Part shown: positions 22,813 through 31,599 of the stretch, one piece after another
Layout of the letters: each line of letters begins with the position of its first letter
How positions within the stretch are numbered: the first letter of the stretch is position 1
Notes under the pieces: generated by a model
Seen by the model: the letters and a program-made list of their open reading frames with translations, nothing else
Databases searched by the model: none
Told to the model about the DNA's origin: nothing
Made by a program: the position numbers and the translations under genes
From: Rosa chinensis
Taxonomy: Eukaryota; Streptophyta; Magnoliopsida; Rosales; Rosaceae
NCBI RefSeq assembly: GCF_002994745.2
Contig: NC_037094.1
Coordinates: 18,089,001-18,153,000 of the forward strand
Direction of reading: 5' to 3'
DNA: 64,000 nucleotides

Positions 22813-22846
22813 TTGTAAAAATAGCTCAAAGGAGAACCCCTCCTTA

Positions 22847-23266
22847 ATGGGGACAATGTCAGAATTGTTACTAGAGAAAATAAATTCTCTACTGAAATCT
22901 TCTGATGAGAAATATCAGAAGCCGTTACTAGAATTATCTAGATGTCAAGATCATCTAGAAAAATTACCTACTATAATCCACCAATTGGAAAGATTGGAAA
23001 ACAAACTGGATTATATTAAGAAACTTCCAAAAACGGAAGAAGAAAAGCTGACAGTCGTCAGTAAGAAAATTACTGAACAGCAAAAAACGCTGGATTCTAT
23101 GAAAAATATACTGAAGGACAAAAAAGTGCCTACAGTAAAAAAGAAAGCTAATGGATTCAAACCATTAGAAAGGCCAGACAAGAATCCTGTTCCAAACATG
23201 ATTTTTCTGGATCCTTCAACTAGTTCTACTAGTATCCGGTATGAAAACCCGGAAAAAGAGAAATGA
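22847..23266 (+). CDS. Caulimovirid small coiled-coil ORF (virion-associated-protein-like)
   Basis: 139 aa, intact. Residues 10-95 are leucine- and lysine-rich with heptad-like spacing, consistent with a coiled coil. The C-terminal part is basic and then Pro/Ser-rich. Small coiled-coil, basic-tailed proteins in this position are virion-associated proteins in several caulimovirid genera, so that role is inferred. Its stop overlaps the next ORF's start as ATGA (23263-23266), typical of polycistronic caulimovirid translation. Confidence 0.65.
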   Translation: MGTMSELLLEKINSLLKSSDEKYQKPLLELSRCQDHLEKLPTIIHQLERLENKLDYIKKLPKTEEEKLTVVSKKITEQQKTLDSMKNILKDKKVPTVKKKANGFKPLERPDKNPVPNMIFLDPSTSSTSIRYENPEKEK

Positions 23267-24816
23267 AGATGTTAAGCATCTTTGGGAAAAAGAAAGGAGT
23301 ACAACTCCTAAATGCTGAAGAATTTGAGTTCAATGAGATTGAACAGGAAGTAAAAAATTCCTCAATCCCAAAGTTAGATTTCAAACAGATCTACAAAAGA
23401 GGAAAATTTGATTTACTAGATAGCCATTATTTCAAATTACTGAAGATTACAACCCCAGCAACGGCAGGTGGAGAGACTGATCTTCTACTAATCACTCCAG
23501 CAGAAGTTTCCAGAGCACAAGAAAAAAAATATCAATTTATGCATATTGGAGCAGTCCAAGTAGGCATAAACTTGCTTGCTCGTGAAGGTATAAACTGTTC
23601 AGTCCTATGTGTTCTACAGGACAACAGGTTAACAGACTTCCAAGCTAGTCTGTTGGGAACACTTGAAGCATCCTTATGCGACCAAGTAGCATATTTCAAC
23701 TGCTTCCCCAACTTCACCACCAGCTTGAAAGATGCAGCTCACTGTCTCAGACTGAGAGTCAAGACAGATGACATATCTATGAAAGAAGATATGCAAGAAC
23801 TGGCAATAGTTTACAGGATATACTATAAATTGATGAGCACCACAGTAGCCCCTAAGACGAGGATTACAAATATCCCAGGTCTTACTACTGGATTCCTCAC
23901 CAATCAGAAGAACCATTCACAGCAAATCCACAAAGTTACTTGGAATGAAGTAACATTTCCCCCTGAATGGAAATTATCATGTCCAAAAAAGCAACCAGAA
24001 AGAGCAAAAGCAAAAATCTACGAGAGTAGAAGAACTGGAGAAATCAGCCTCAACTTCGACAATCACAGGAAAAGCGACGTCTGTCCTGAGAACCTCAGGA
24101 TAAACAGCAATCTTCTGAGAAGAAGCTACAGCACTAGAGAAGCTAGTGTCAGTGGTACAAAACCCACTGTTGAAGAGCCAATATCAGAAGAAGAACTGGA
24201 AGCTGATCTAAACAGACCAGTCCATATGCTCAGAGCTAAGAGGCTCTATGATCTTTATGAAGAAGCTGAGAATTGTGAAAATCTTGAACGATTAGAAAAA
24301 CTAATCGAAGAAATGAAAAAATTCAAAATCAGAAAGACGAGAAAAGTCTTTCCATATCAAGATATTGAAATGGAAGAAGGAGAAAGCTCCAAGACTTCCA
24401 TCGTTCGAGAAAAGGGAAAAGTCAAACTCCCTATACAGAAGGCCCCTACGGGCAGAAATGGAGAAAGAAATTCTCAAAGATTTGTCCCAGAGGACAAGAT
24501 ACCCAGAGTACCAATTTCCAATTATGGAATTTGGCTAGATCTGGATAAAGCTCTTGACAAGAGAAAAACTCTTGACCAATGGGTAGACAGCCTAATGATG
24601 GCCTCTGCTCTTACCCTTGGAAAATTTGAAGCTCCTGATCTTCAGATGTACTTTGAAACTACTCTCACCGGGGTAGCAAAAAAGTATTACTTCTCTTTCA
24701 AGGAAACAGCCAGAGGAAAAGAGTGGCTGGAAGAAATCAAGACTTCAAAGTCTCCGTATGATTTTGCAGTACCCCTGTACGATCAGTTCTGTGGAGATCT
24801 CTCAAATTTGAGTTAA
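23263..24816 (+). CDS. Caulimovirid polyprotein, N-terminal part: 30K-type movement protein and start of coat region
   Basis: 517 codons open. Residues about 40-210 resemble the 30K-superfamily movement proteins of Caulimoviridae, which form tubules at plasmodesmata. An acidic and basic linker follows, and from about residue 410 there is coat-protein-like sequence (W-L-D-L-D, L-D-Q-W-V). It ends at TAA 24814-24816. The frame after this stop continues without shift into the next ORF, so the two probably were one polyprotein and the stop is a nonsense mutation in the integrated copy. Programmed readthrough is possible but less likely. A second start two codons later (23269) is possible. Confidence 0.75.
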   Translation: MKMLSIFGKKKGVQLLNAEEFEFNEIEQEVKNSSIPKLDFKQIYKRGKFDLLDSHYFKLLKITTPATAGGETDLLLITPAEVSRAQEKKYQFMHIGAVQVGINLLAREGINCSVLCVLQDNRLTDFQASLLGTLEASLCDQVAYFNCFPNFTTSLKDAAHCLRLRVKTDDISMKEDMQELAIVYRIYYKLMSTTVAPKTRITNIPGLTTGFLTNQKNHSQQIHKVTWNEVTFPPEWKLSCPKKQPERAKAKIYESRRTGEISLNFDNHRKSDVCPENLRINSNLLRRSYSTREASVSGTKPTVEEPISEEELEADLNRPVHMLRAKRLYDLYEEAENCENLERLEKLIEEMKKFKIRKTRKVFPYQDIEMEEGESSKTSIVREKGKVKLPIQKAPTGRNGERNSQRFVPEDKIPRVPISNYGIWLDLDKALDKRKTLDQWVDSLMMASALTLGKFEAPDLQMYFETTLTGVAKKYYFSFKETARGKEWLEEIKTSKSPYDFAVPLYDQFCGDLSNLS

Positions 24817-24867
24817 AAAGCCAAAGAATCGGCAAAATCGAATATCTATGCTCTCAAAATCTGTGAC

Positions 24868-27800
24868 ATGAGATATTTCGAAGAATACTTGAATGAATTC
24901 CAAGAATATTTCTGTACAATTGGTGAACTAGAGAATACTTATCTAGTTAATCTGTTGCACAGAAAACTCCCTGAACCATGGAGAACAGCTGTGAGAGAAA
25001 GCATAGCTGAAAAACCAATTGAAAGATTTTCAGTTGGAGGAATTGCCGACAGAATCCGGCAATTACTGAAAGAGCAATGCAAAGCCAATCTTAGAGCTAA
25101 GATGGCCAAGAAGCAACTCAGAGGAGTTGAAAATTTCTGTTACGGAATATTGGATATGCCCACAAACTGGGGATGTCATGAATCCAAGTTCCACAGAAAA
25201 AGAAAAGAAAAATATTACTCTAAAAAATTCAAAAAGAGTAATCCAAAGAAGAATTGGAAATTCAAGAGAAGTTCCAATTACAAGAAACAGAAGGATGAAG
25301 ATCCTAAAAAGAAATTCTTCAAGAAAAAGAAGAATACTCATCAGCATAAACAACCTAGCAAGAAAGCTTGCAGATGTTGGTTGTGCAAAGCTGAAGGGCA
25401 CTATGCCAATGAATGCCCAGAAAAGGGTAAAAGTTCTACTAAAGCTCTCTTTGAAGAATATGAGCAAATAGTAGAGGTAGCAAACTTGAAAGGCTACGAA
25501 ATAGCCTATTCTGATGATGAAGATGACGAGTCAGTTTATTCTGCCTGGTCTGAAGAAGAAACTTCATCAGATGAGTCTGAGATAGATTCTGAAGTAGAGT
25601 ACTTCGAAGCCAGACAAATGAATGTATTGAAAATCAAAAACTGGGAAGAAAGTAAGACAGAATCCTTAATGTCTTCTTATCAGGTGAACCCTGGTACATT
25701 CGTTTGTGACTACTGTTTTTGTCACGAAAAGAATGGTCTCCCTATGTTTTGTGAAGAGTCTAAGAAGACTTATCACAAAGAATGCTTCATAGCTGAAGCA
25801 AGAAGAAAAACCAAGAATGGCCTTGTCAGCCAATTGGTTGAGCAAGAATATGAAGAATATTTCTCTGAACAAAAGGAGAAAGAAGAAGGAAAAGAGGTAG
25901 AAACTCTGTTCCAAAAAATTATGGAACCTTCTCCTCCATCTTCCTCAGAAAGAAAGGAAGAAATCATCGGTGAAGAAAACATCGATGAAGATATTGAACT
26001 GGTCGAAATACCAGAAAAGTTAGAACTGGTGAAACCACCAGAAACGGTTCATCTCTTAGAACGAAAAAAGGAGGTTACCAACACCTGGGATCTACTTGGC
26101 CAACCATCTGGCAAGTTTGATTATAAAGTCAGGTATGACCCTCCATCATGGTTCAATGATCTAGAAATCAAAGAGATAAGTCCTACAAACTGGGATGATG
26201 GAATTGATAAATCACCCACACAGGAAAATGTTCCAGAAGAATGCAAACCATTCATTCCCAAGGAACAAGCTCAGAAAAATGAGCCTCAACAATCAAAAGT
26301 CGTCTCTACAAGTAGATACAGCAACTATATAGAGATTGGACTCAAGTTCCCTGATCACAGGAAATATCATCTACATGCTTTTGTAGATAATGAATCGGGA
26401 TTTACTGTTGCAAAGAGATTTACAATTCCAGAGGAACTCTGGAAAGAAGATAAGAAAAAATCTGCTACTGGTGTTACATTTGATGGGAGCCATCTCACCA
26501 TGAAAAAGGTAGCAAAGAATGTTCATATCACCATTGGTGGCGGAACATTTCTCATCCAGAATGTTTGGCAATCTGAAGGCCAAGGATCTGATTTCTTGTT
26601 GGGAAATGACTTTATTCTCCAACAACGATTCATTCAGAATGAAGAAGCGATAGGCTTCAGGAAAGGAGAACGGGTGTTCTGGGCAGACCGACTCACACAT
26701 GCATTCAGTGTGGTAGGTCCCGGTTTTACTACTCACTATCAGAGATTGCAACAGAATAGTGGTGATCTTACCCCCTACAAACCCAAATTTGAACCCATAC
26801 TCCAAATCAAGCAACAAGAAGAATTGCTTGTTGAAGAATCTGAAGAAGAAGAAGAAACTAGTGAAGATGAAGAAGCCAGTTTCATCCATGAGCATAACCT
26901 CAAGCACTTTCAGAACAAGCTTGAGTCTCAACAAATTCCCACCCTTGAAAAAATCAAGAAACTACTAGAGCAGAATGTGGATACAAATCCCCAGAAGTTT
27001 TGGGAAAAAGACCCAGTGGTCTATGAATTGAGATTGCATGACATGAACGCTATCTGCCATGTCAAAGCCATTCCTCAGTACAAAGAGGAAGACCTGAAAG
27101 AATTCAGAAGTGATATTGAAGATCTCCTGAAAAAGAGATTAATTCAACCTTCCAGTAGCCCTCATCATGCTCCAGCATTCTATGTAAGAAATCATGCAGA
27201 ACACCTACGAGGCAAAGCTAGAATGGTGATTGACTACCGAGATGTCAACAAGAAGACTGTCAAAGACGGTTATCAAATTGCTCAGGTACGAGTACTGATC
27301 AACCAGCTCAGAGGAGCCAAAGTCTTTTCGAAATTCGATGCAAAGTCGGGTTTCTGGCAGGTCAAGATGCATCCTGAGAGTATACCTCTCACTGCATTTG
27401 GAACACCACAAGGTCATTACGAATGGCTGGTAATGCCTTTTGGTCTAAAGCAAGCTCCCTCAATATTCCAAAGAAAGATGGACAACATCTTCAAGCATGT
27501 GGCGGAGTTCTGCGTCGTCTACATAGATGACATCCTAGTCTTCTCCAAGAACCGAGAAGAACACATGAAGCACCTCCATGAGGTAACAAAGCTGATAGTT
27601 CAGCATGGGATTATCCTAGGAGAAAAGAAAATCTTCTTTATCCTTGATGAAGTAGATTTCCTAGGGATAAACATCAAGAATGGAGTCATAAAGCTTCAAC
27701 CTCATATCCTTGAAAAGATCTGGAAGTTTCCAGACAAAATTTCTGATGCTAAGAGTCTAGAGAGATTCCTTGGTGTCATAAACTATGGGAGAGATTTCAT

Positions 27801-28866
27801 CCCTAAAATCTCAGGGTTAACAGCAATGTTATCCCCTAAGACTAGTTCCAAAAGAAAATGGAACTTCACAGAAGATGACGAAAAGATCGTGAAGCAGATA
27901 AAAAATCTCTGCAAAAACCTCCCTCCTCTTCAACAACCAGAAGAGAATGATGAAATTATCCTCCAAACAGATGCGAGTGATAATTACTGGTCCGGTGTAG
28001 TTCTTGCAAAAACGCCTGGAACTAACATCGAAAAGATTTGTAAATTTTGTAGTGGCAAGTTCAGCCCTGCAGAACTGAATTATCCCACAGGGGAAAAAGA
28101 AATTTTAGCTGTCAAGAAAACGATTTTAAATTCTCCGGCTTTTCTTGGAAAACCCTTTACTATCCGCACCGATTGTGCCAGAGTAAAGAATTTCAAAAAT
28201 TTCAAACTTGACAAAGCTGCTGATAGAGGAAGATTAGCAAACTGGCAATTATTTCTTAACCAATATGATTATAATGTTGAATTAATTGCAGGAAACAAGA
28301 ATTATCTTCCAGACGCATTGACCAGAGAAATGGCAATGTTCAGCCAGAGAGAAGACGACGAAGGTCGTAATCCCAGAAACAGAAGAACTGGGAAAGAACA
28401 TGAACCTCAAGAAGATCCTATGGAAACCAAAGAAAAGGTTCTTAAAAGGTTTCTGCTAAGTCCAAAGGGCTTGGCCGCAACTGATCAATCCCAGGGTAAA
28501 GGATTGGCTAGCCCGTCTCAAACGGCAGACGGTAAAGGCTCATCAAGACCGTTGATGGCTGCTGCTTTGCCAAAAAGCAGACTAACTCCAACTGGAGTCA
28601 TAAATGTTTTTAATTATGAATTAAGAACTTTTGATACTCCTGTGTTCAGAACTGGCATGAGACTAGCTTATCAGCAGAAGGCAATCCTGGATAATCTCTT
28701 ATTTGCCTTTCAAGAAAGAAGCAGTGGTCTACTGTTCCCGGCACTCTTTGCACTAGCTGAAGAACTATATGAGAATGCCAGACCACAATTTGAAGAAAGT
28801 CATACACAGCAGAGTGCTGTAAGGAAAGAAAAAAATTCTCTTCCTGGAAAGTCCAGAAAGTGCTAG
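24868..28866 (+). CDS. Caulimovirid polyprotein, C-terminal part: coat zinc finger, protease, RT, RNase H
   Basis: 1332 codons open, in frame with 23263-24816. The coat region ends in a basic stretch and a CCHC knuckle (C-W-L-C-K-A-E-G-H-Y-A-N-E-C, residues about 170-183). A second Cys/His cluster (C-D-Y-C-F-C-H, then C, H and C) lies at about 280-306. The protease region is near residue 507, where the catalytic Asp is followed by N-E-S-G rather than the usual T/S-G. RT has Y-I-D-D at about 885. RNase H has T-D-A-S at about 1035 and further acidic residues to about 1150. Some 180 residues beyond RNase H do not match a domain I recognise. The ORF is otherwise undamaged. Confidence 0.85.
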   Translation: MRYFEEYLNEFQEYFCTIGELENTYLVNLLHRKLPEPWRTAVRESIAEKPIERFSVGGIADRIRQLLKEQCKANLRAKMAKKQLRGVENFCYGILDMPTNWGCHESKFHRKRKEKYYSKKFKKSNPKKNWKFKRSSNYKKQKDEDPKKKFFKKKKNTHQHKQPSKKACRCWLCKAEGHYANECPEKGKSSTKALFEEYEQIVEVANLKGYEIAYSDDEDDESVYSAWSEEETSSDESEIDSEVEYFEARQMNVLKIKNWEESKTESLMSSYQVNPGTFVCDYCFCHEKNGLPMFCEESKKTYHKECFIAEARRKTKNGLVSQLVEQEYEEYFSEQKEKEEGKEVETLFQKIMEPSPPSSSERKEEIIGEENIDEDIELVEIPEKLELVKPPETVHLLERKKEVTNTWDLLGQPSGKFDYKVRYDPPSWFNDLEIKEISPTNWDDGIDKSPTQENVPEECKPFIPKEQAQKNEPQQSKVVSTSRYSNYIEIGLKFPDHRKYHLHAFVDNESGFTVAKRFTIPEELWKEDKKKSATGVTFDGSHLTMKKVAKNVHITIGGGTFLIQNVWQSEGQGSDFLLGNDFILQQRFIQNEEAIGFRKGERVFWADRLTHAFSVVGPGFTTHYQRLQQNSGDLTPYKPKFEPILQIKQQEELLVEESEEEEETSEDEEASFIHEHNLKHFQNKLESQQIPTLEKIKKLLEQNVDTNPQKFWEKDPVVYELRLHDMNAICHVKAIPQYKEEDLKEFRSDIEDLLKKRLIQPSSSPHHAPAFYVRNHAEHLRGKARMVIDYRDVNKKTVKDGYQIAQVRVLINQLRGAKVFSKFDAKSGFWQVKMHPESIPLTAFGTPQGHYEWLVMPFGLKQAPSIFQRKMDNIFKHVAEFCVVYIDDILVFSKNREEHMKHLHEVTKLIVQHGIILGEKKIFFILDEVDFLGINIKNGVIKLQPHILEKIWKFPDKISDAKSLERFLGVINYGRDFIPKISGLTAMLSPKTSSKRKWNFTEDDEKIVKQIKNLCKNLPPLQQPEENDEIILQTDASDNYWSGVVLAKTPGTNIEKICKFCSGKFSPAELNYPTGEKEILAVKKTILNSPAFLGKPFTIRTDCARVKNFKNFKLDKAADRGRLANWQLFLNQYDYNVELIAGNKNYLPDALTREMAMFSQREDDEGRNPRNRRTGKEHEPQEDPMETKEKVLKRFLLSPKGLAATDQSQGKGLASPSQTADGKGSSRPLMAAALPKSRLTPTGVINVFNYELRTFDTPVFRTGMRLAYQQKAILDNLLFAFQERSSGLLFPALFALAEELYENARPQFEESHTQQSAVRKEKNSLPGKSRKC

Positions 28867-28876
28867 GGTTCCTGTC

Positions 28877-29641
28877 ATGGCACTTAATGAATCAGACTGG
28901 CATAAATTCCATAGTCTGATAGGAAGACATAATCCAGAAGACCTGGTTCCTCCAACTCTCTTTATTGTTTCGGGTCCTTATGTTGGAAGATACCTGGTTA
29001 ATGTTCAGAGTGAACATCCTCAAGAACACAAGCTCTGGCTTGTTGAAAATGGTTTTGTCCATAATCTGTGGACTAAAACAAATGATGATCTAAAAGGTTT
29101 GCCGCCTATCATTGTCAACACAGTCAAAAATATCAGAAAGAATGACTGTATGCTTCGACTAAAGTTCAGATCCACTCCTCCAGAATGGATCCAAAAGGCA
29201 AACGGTGAAGTTGAATATATTCCTCCTTATCATTATGTAAGAATTATTCAAAGGAAATATCTTCAACCAGCCTGTGTAGGGTACAATGGCCAGCCAAACT
29301 CAAGCATCCCGTGGATGAAGGCCATGACTCTAGAATATATCAAGAAGATCATCTCTGAAGATGTCAACAACACCTTCCTGGCAGTAGGAGAAAAAATCAT
29401 TATCACTGCTTACGATCATCCTGACGTAGTCAGCAGTGACTTATTCCTATCTCTTACCAGAAAGGAGATAGATTCGACACTGGCATGCTTAAGATGGGTG
29501 GAAAAACTTGAAATAGACAACCACTACAAAATGTATGTTGATACAGATGTCGAAGATAATGCAACAACAGTAAGGATGGCCCAGGCAGATAACGACTCGT
29601 TTGTCCTTGGTCACAATTTAGAAACCGACGAGAACATGTGA
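28877..29641 (+). CDS. Caulimovirid downstream ORF, function unknown
   Basis: 254 aa, intact, starting 10 bp after the polyprotein stop. It is a globular-looking, acidic protein without a signal peptide or membrane segment. No motif was recognised. Its position corresponds to the last ORF of caulimovirids that have a transactivator or unknown protein there; no transactivator motif was seen. The close spacing suggests expression from the same transcript by reinitiation. Confidence 0.65.
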   Translation: MALNESDWHKFHSLIGRHNPEDLVPPTLFIVSGPYVGRYLVNVQSEHPQEHKLWLVENGFVHNLWTKTNDDLKGLPPIIVNTVKNIRKNDCMLRLKFRSTPPEWIQKANGEVEYIPPYHYVRIIQRKYLQPACVGYNGQPNSSIPWMKAMTLEYIKKIISEDVNNTFLAVGEKIIITAYDHPDVVSSDLFLSLTRKEIDSTLACLRWVEKLEIDNHYKMYVDTDVEDNATTVRMAQADNDSFVLGHNLETDENM

Positions 29642-29649
29642 AGCAGCAG

Positions 29650-29860
29650 GTGTAGAAAACACCGAAAGTTCTTTTGGACTTTTTCCAAAAGCAACTTTTG
29701 CTTTTCAAAAAGCAGGTGAAAAACATTTCACCCGAATGAATCTGCTTTTCCTCGGCCGACCTCCACCAACAGGAGCACTAAGGAAAGCAGGAAATCACGG
29801 AGTCGTACTGTACATTTTGTTGTTTTGAATTGTAATTTGAGTTCCGCTCCCTATATAAGG
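29650..29860 (+). promoter_or_regulatory. Pararetrovirus promoter with TATA box
   Basis: TATATAAG at 29852-29859 follows the last ORF, as in the pregenomic-RNA promoters of Caulimoviridae. Transcription would start near 29885. Upstream are two short inverted repeats, around AAAAGCAACTTTTGCTTTT (29690-29709) and GGTGAAAAACATTTCACC (29715-29732). Confidence 0.6.
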
Positions 29861-30026
29861 AGCTTTAGCTTCTCTTAGAAGGCATTCGAAAAAAGAGGAA
29901 CATCAGTTCTATATTCAAAAATCTCTAAGATCAGTTCATAGTTATAAGCTAAGAAGAAATAGCAGTCAGTTGATGAAGTGTGCTTTCTATTACAAGTAAG
30001 TATGTGTAAACCAGTTATGAGTAGCT

Positions 30027-30099
30027 AAACAGCTTTTAGCTGTTTGCCCAAGAGTGAGGCTCTGGGTTCAGTACCTGTATTTATGTTTGAATAAATAAA
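30027..30099 (+). promoter_or_regulatory. Leader hairpin and polyadenylation signal
   Basis: A perfect hairpin AAACAGC/GCTGTTT at 30027-30045 and AATAAATAAA at 30090-30099 lie about 140-215 bp after the inferred start site. This fits the bypassed poly(A) site in the terminal redundancy of caulimovirid RNAs. Confidence 0.5.
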
Positions 30100-30820
30100 T
30101 TCAGTTTGTGCCCAGTACTCTGTCACAAAAATATTTTACTGTTTTTTTTTTTTTTATGTTTAGGCAACAGTAGCAGTTAGTAAGCAGTAGCAGTGTTTTT
30201 GTTTTACTATATAGACTGAACCCTTTACCAATACTAAGGCAGCAGTGATTCCGCCCTGTTAGTAGCCGTTTAGACAGGAAGTCGTTAGGCGAAATTGTGG
30301 CATGTTGAAGGCTAGTCCTTAGGCTGATACTGTGTTTAGTCTAGAACAGTATAATAAGAAGCTGATACTGTGTAAAAAACAAAGAAGGTAAAAGGATAAT
30401 AGTGTCTGTCCTTAATTGTATAGTGGGAAAAGTTGTGGACTTAGTTGTCAAAAAAATCTGTTGTCTGGTAGTGCTTTGTAGTTAACCCTTTTATTAAAGG
30501 GAGAGTGGGTGTTTACAACTTTGGACCTCTTCCCACATGAGATGTATCATTAGACCAATAACTAGTTATGTGAATAAGATTTCGATTGGATATTCCAGAT
30601 AATTGCCTATCCACATCCAATCCCTCCTGTGTAATTTTATATTTGCCTGTAGTTTTTTATTTTTCCTCTAAAGCACCCGACAATTTATAAATGGATGTAG
30701 AGATCAATTCTGTGTCACAAAATTGCTAATACTTATTATTAACTGGAAAAACCAAATACTCAAGAACAATATCCGAAAGTAATCACCAGCTGCCCATACT
30801 TTGCTGCATTAACAGTTCTA

Positions 30821-31387
30821 CTAGCTGCATCCTGCGGTGGGGCTAGGGCTAGGAGCAGTGGATGATGCAGAGAGGGAGCTTGGGCCAGGAGCAACGGGGC
30901 TAGGGCTTGGAGCAGTCGACGGCATGACAGTGATGACGAGCTTCTGTCCCCCATCAGCACAATGCTTAGCAACACCACAAATGTACCATTTTCTTCCTGG
31001 GGTTGCAAGGTTGATCACATCATTACCACTTGTTAATGGCGCAGCGCCGACAGGAGCTGCACACTGTTGAAACCCGGTGCCGTTCACTTTGTACACGTTG
31101 TGGACTCCTTTGGGGTAATTGAATACTGCATAAGATAAAAGAATCAGAAAACTGAAATTAGTTCCCAAAACAAAGATTAAAAGATGTTGCATGGGTGTAA
31201 GTTTGTGCTTGTTAATATGCATACCAAGGTTGTCGCCAACAACGAACATCTTTCCCTGAGCCCAAGCCTGGTAATCGAAGTTAGTAGTCCAACCTTTCTC
31301 GTCACCAACGACGTAATCTGTAGCCAGGATTGAAGGGGCGAAAATGGCTAGGATGGCAAGGATAACGAAGAGCTGAGAAGAGGCCAT
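30821..31387 (-). CDS. Phytocyanin 1 (stellacyanin/mavicyanin-like blue copper protein), no GPI tail
   Basis: Secreted small copper protein, probably apoplastic electron carrier. Two exons: 31225-31387 (163 nt) and 30821-31125, with a 99-nt GT-AG intron; 155 aa. A signal peptide of about 22 residues ends A-T-D-Y. Copper ligands are His in G-V-H-N-V, Cys in W-Y-I-C, His in K-H-C and Gln in G-G-Q-K; the Gln axial ligand is the stellacyanin type. The Cys pair for the fold's disulfide is present. A Ser/Pro-rich tail ends in T-A-G-C-S. The sequence after the stop still encodes, in another frame, the A-V-N-x-A-(K/R)-Y-G stretch of sister genes, so the GPI signal was probably lost by frameshift. Confidence 0.88.
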   Translation of the reverse strand: MASSQLFVILAILAIFAPSILATDYVVGDEKGWTTNFDYQAWAQGKMFVVGDNLGMHINKHKLTPMQHLLIFVLGTNFSFLILLSYAVFNYPKGVHNVYKVNGTGFQQCAAPVGAAPLTSGNDVINLATPGRKWYICGVAKHCADGGQKLVITVMPSTAPSPSPVAPGPSSLSASSTAPSPSPTAGCS

Positions 31388-31504
31388 TGCTAGTGTGGGA
31401 TTAGCTAGTAGAGTTAATTAGGGTCTTCTATAAAGTTGGTTGTTTTGAGATGATGAGCTAGATCGGTTTGCGTTTGATTGTGAAAATGAATTCAAATGCT
31501 TGCC

Positions 31505-31598
31505 ATTTATAGGGTGGTTTTGTAGAGTCGGGCATAGTAAAGGTTAGTGTGGCATAGGGTGTGTACACGGACGGCGTTGCCTTGCCGAATGGCATGAA
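31505..31598 (-). promoter_or_regulatory. Phytocyanin 1 promoter: TATA box and conserved GC-rich motif
   Basis: TATAAAT on the minus strand at 31505-31511. The array-wide motif lies at 31569-31598 (minus strand: TGCCATTCGGCAAGGCAACG, then CCGTCC), about 180 bp from the ATG. Confidence 0.65.
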
Positions 31599-31599
31599 T

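Larger units (their letters stand above)
22500..30530 (+). mobile_element. Endogenous pararetrovirus (Caulimoviridae), nearly complete copy
   Basis: Four plus-strand ORFs follow a tRNA-Met primer site at 22801-22812: a small coiled-coil ORF; a movement-protein ORF continuing in the same frame into coat, protease, RT and RNase H; and a separate 254-aa ORF. A TATA promoter, leader hairpin and AATAAA follow. There is no integrase and no flanking LTR pair, which fits an integrated caulimovirid rather than a retrotransposon. The petuvirus/florendovirus group is a candidate, but the separate small first ORF does not fit it neatly, so the genus is left open. Ends are approximate because no target duplication was found. 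One in-frame stop at 24814-24816 breaks the polyprotein. Confidence 0.88.

Noticed and set aside
26371..26934. 187-codon minus-strand frame
   Set aside because: Antisense shadow of the caulimovirid protease/RT region.
30028..30180. Possible riboswitch or ncRNA
   Set aside because: The short hairpin is better explained as part of the pararetroviral leader next to its poly(A) signal.
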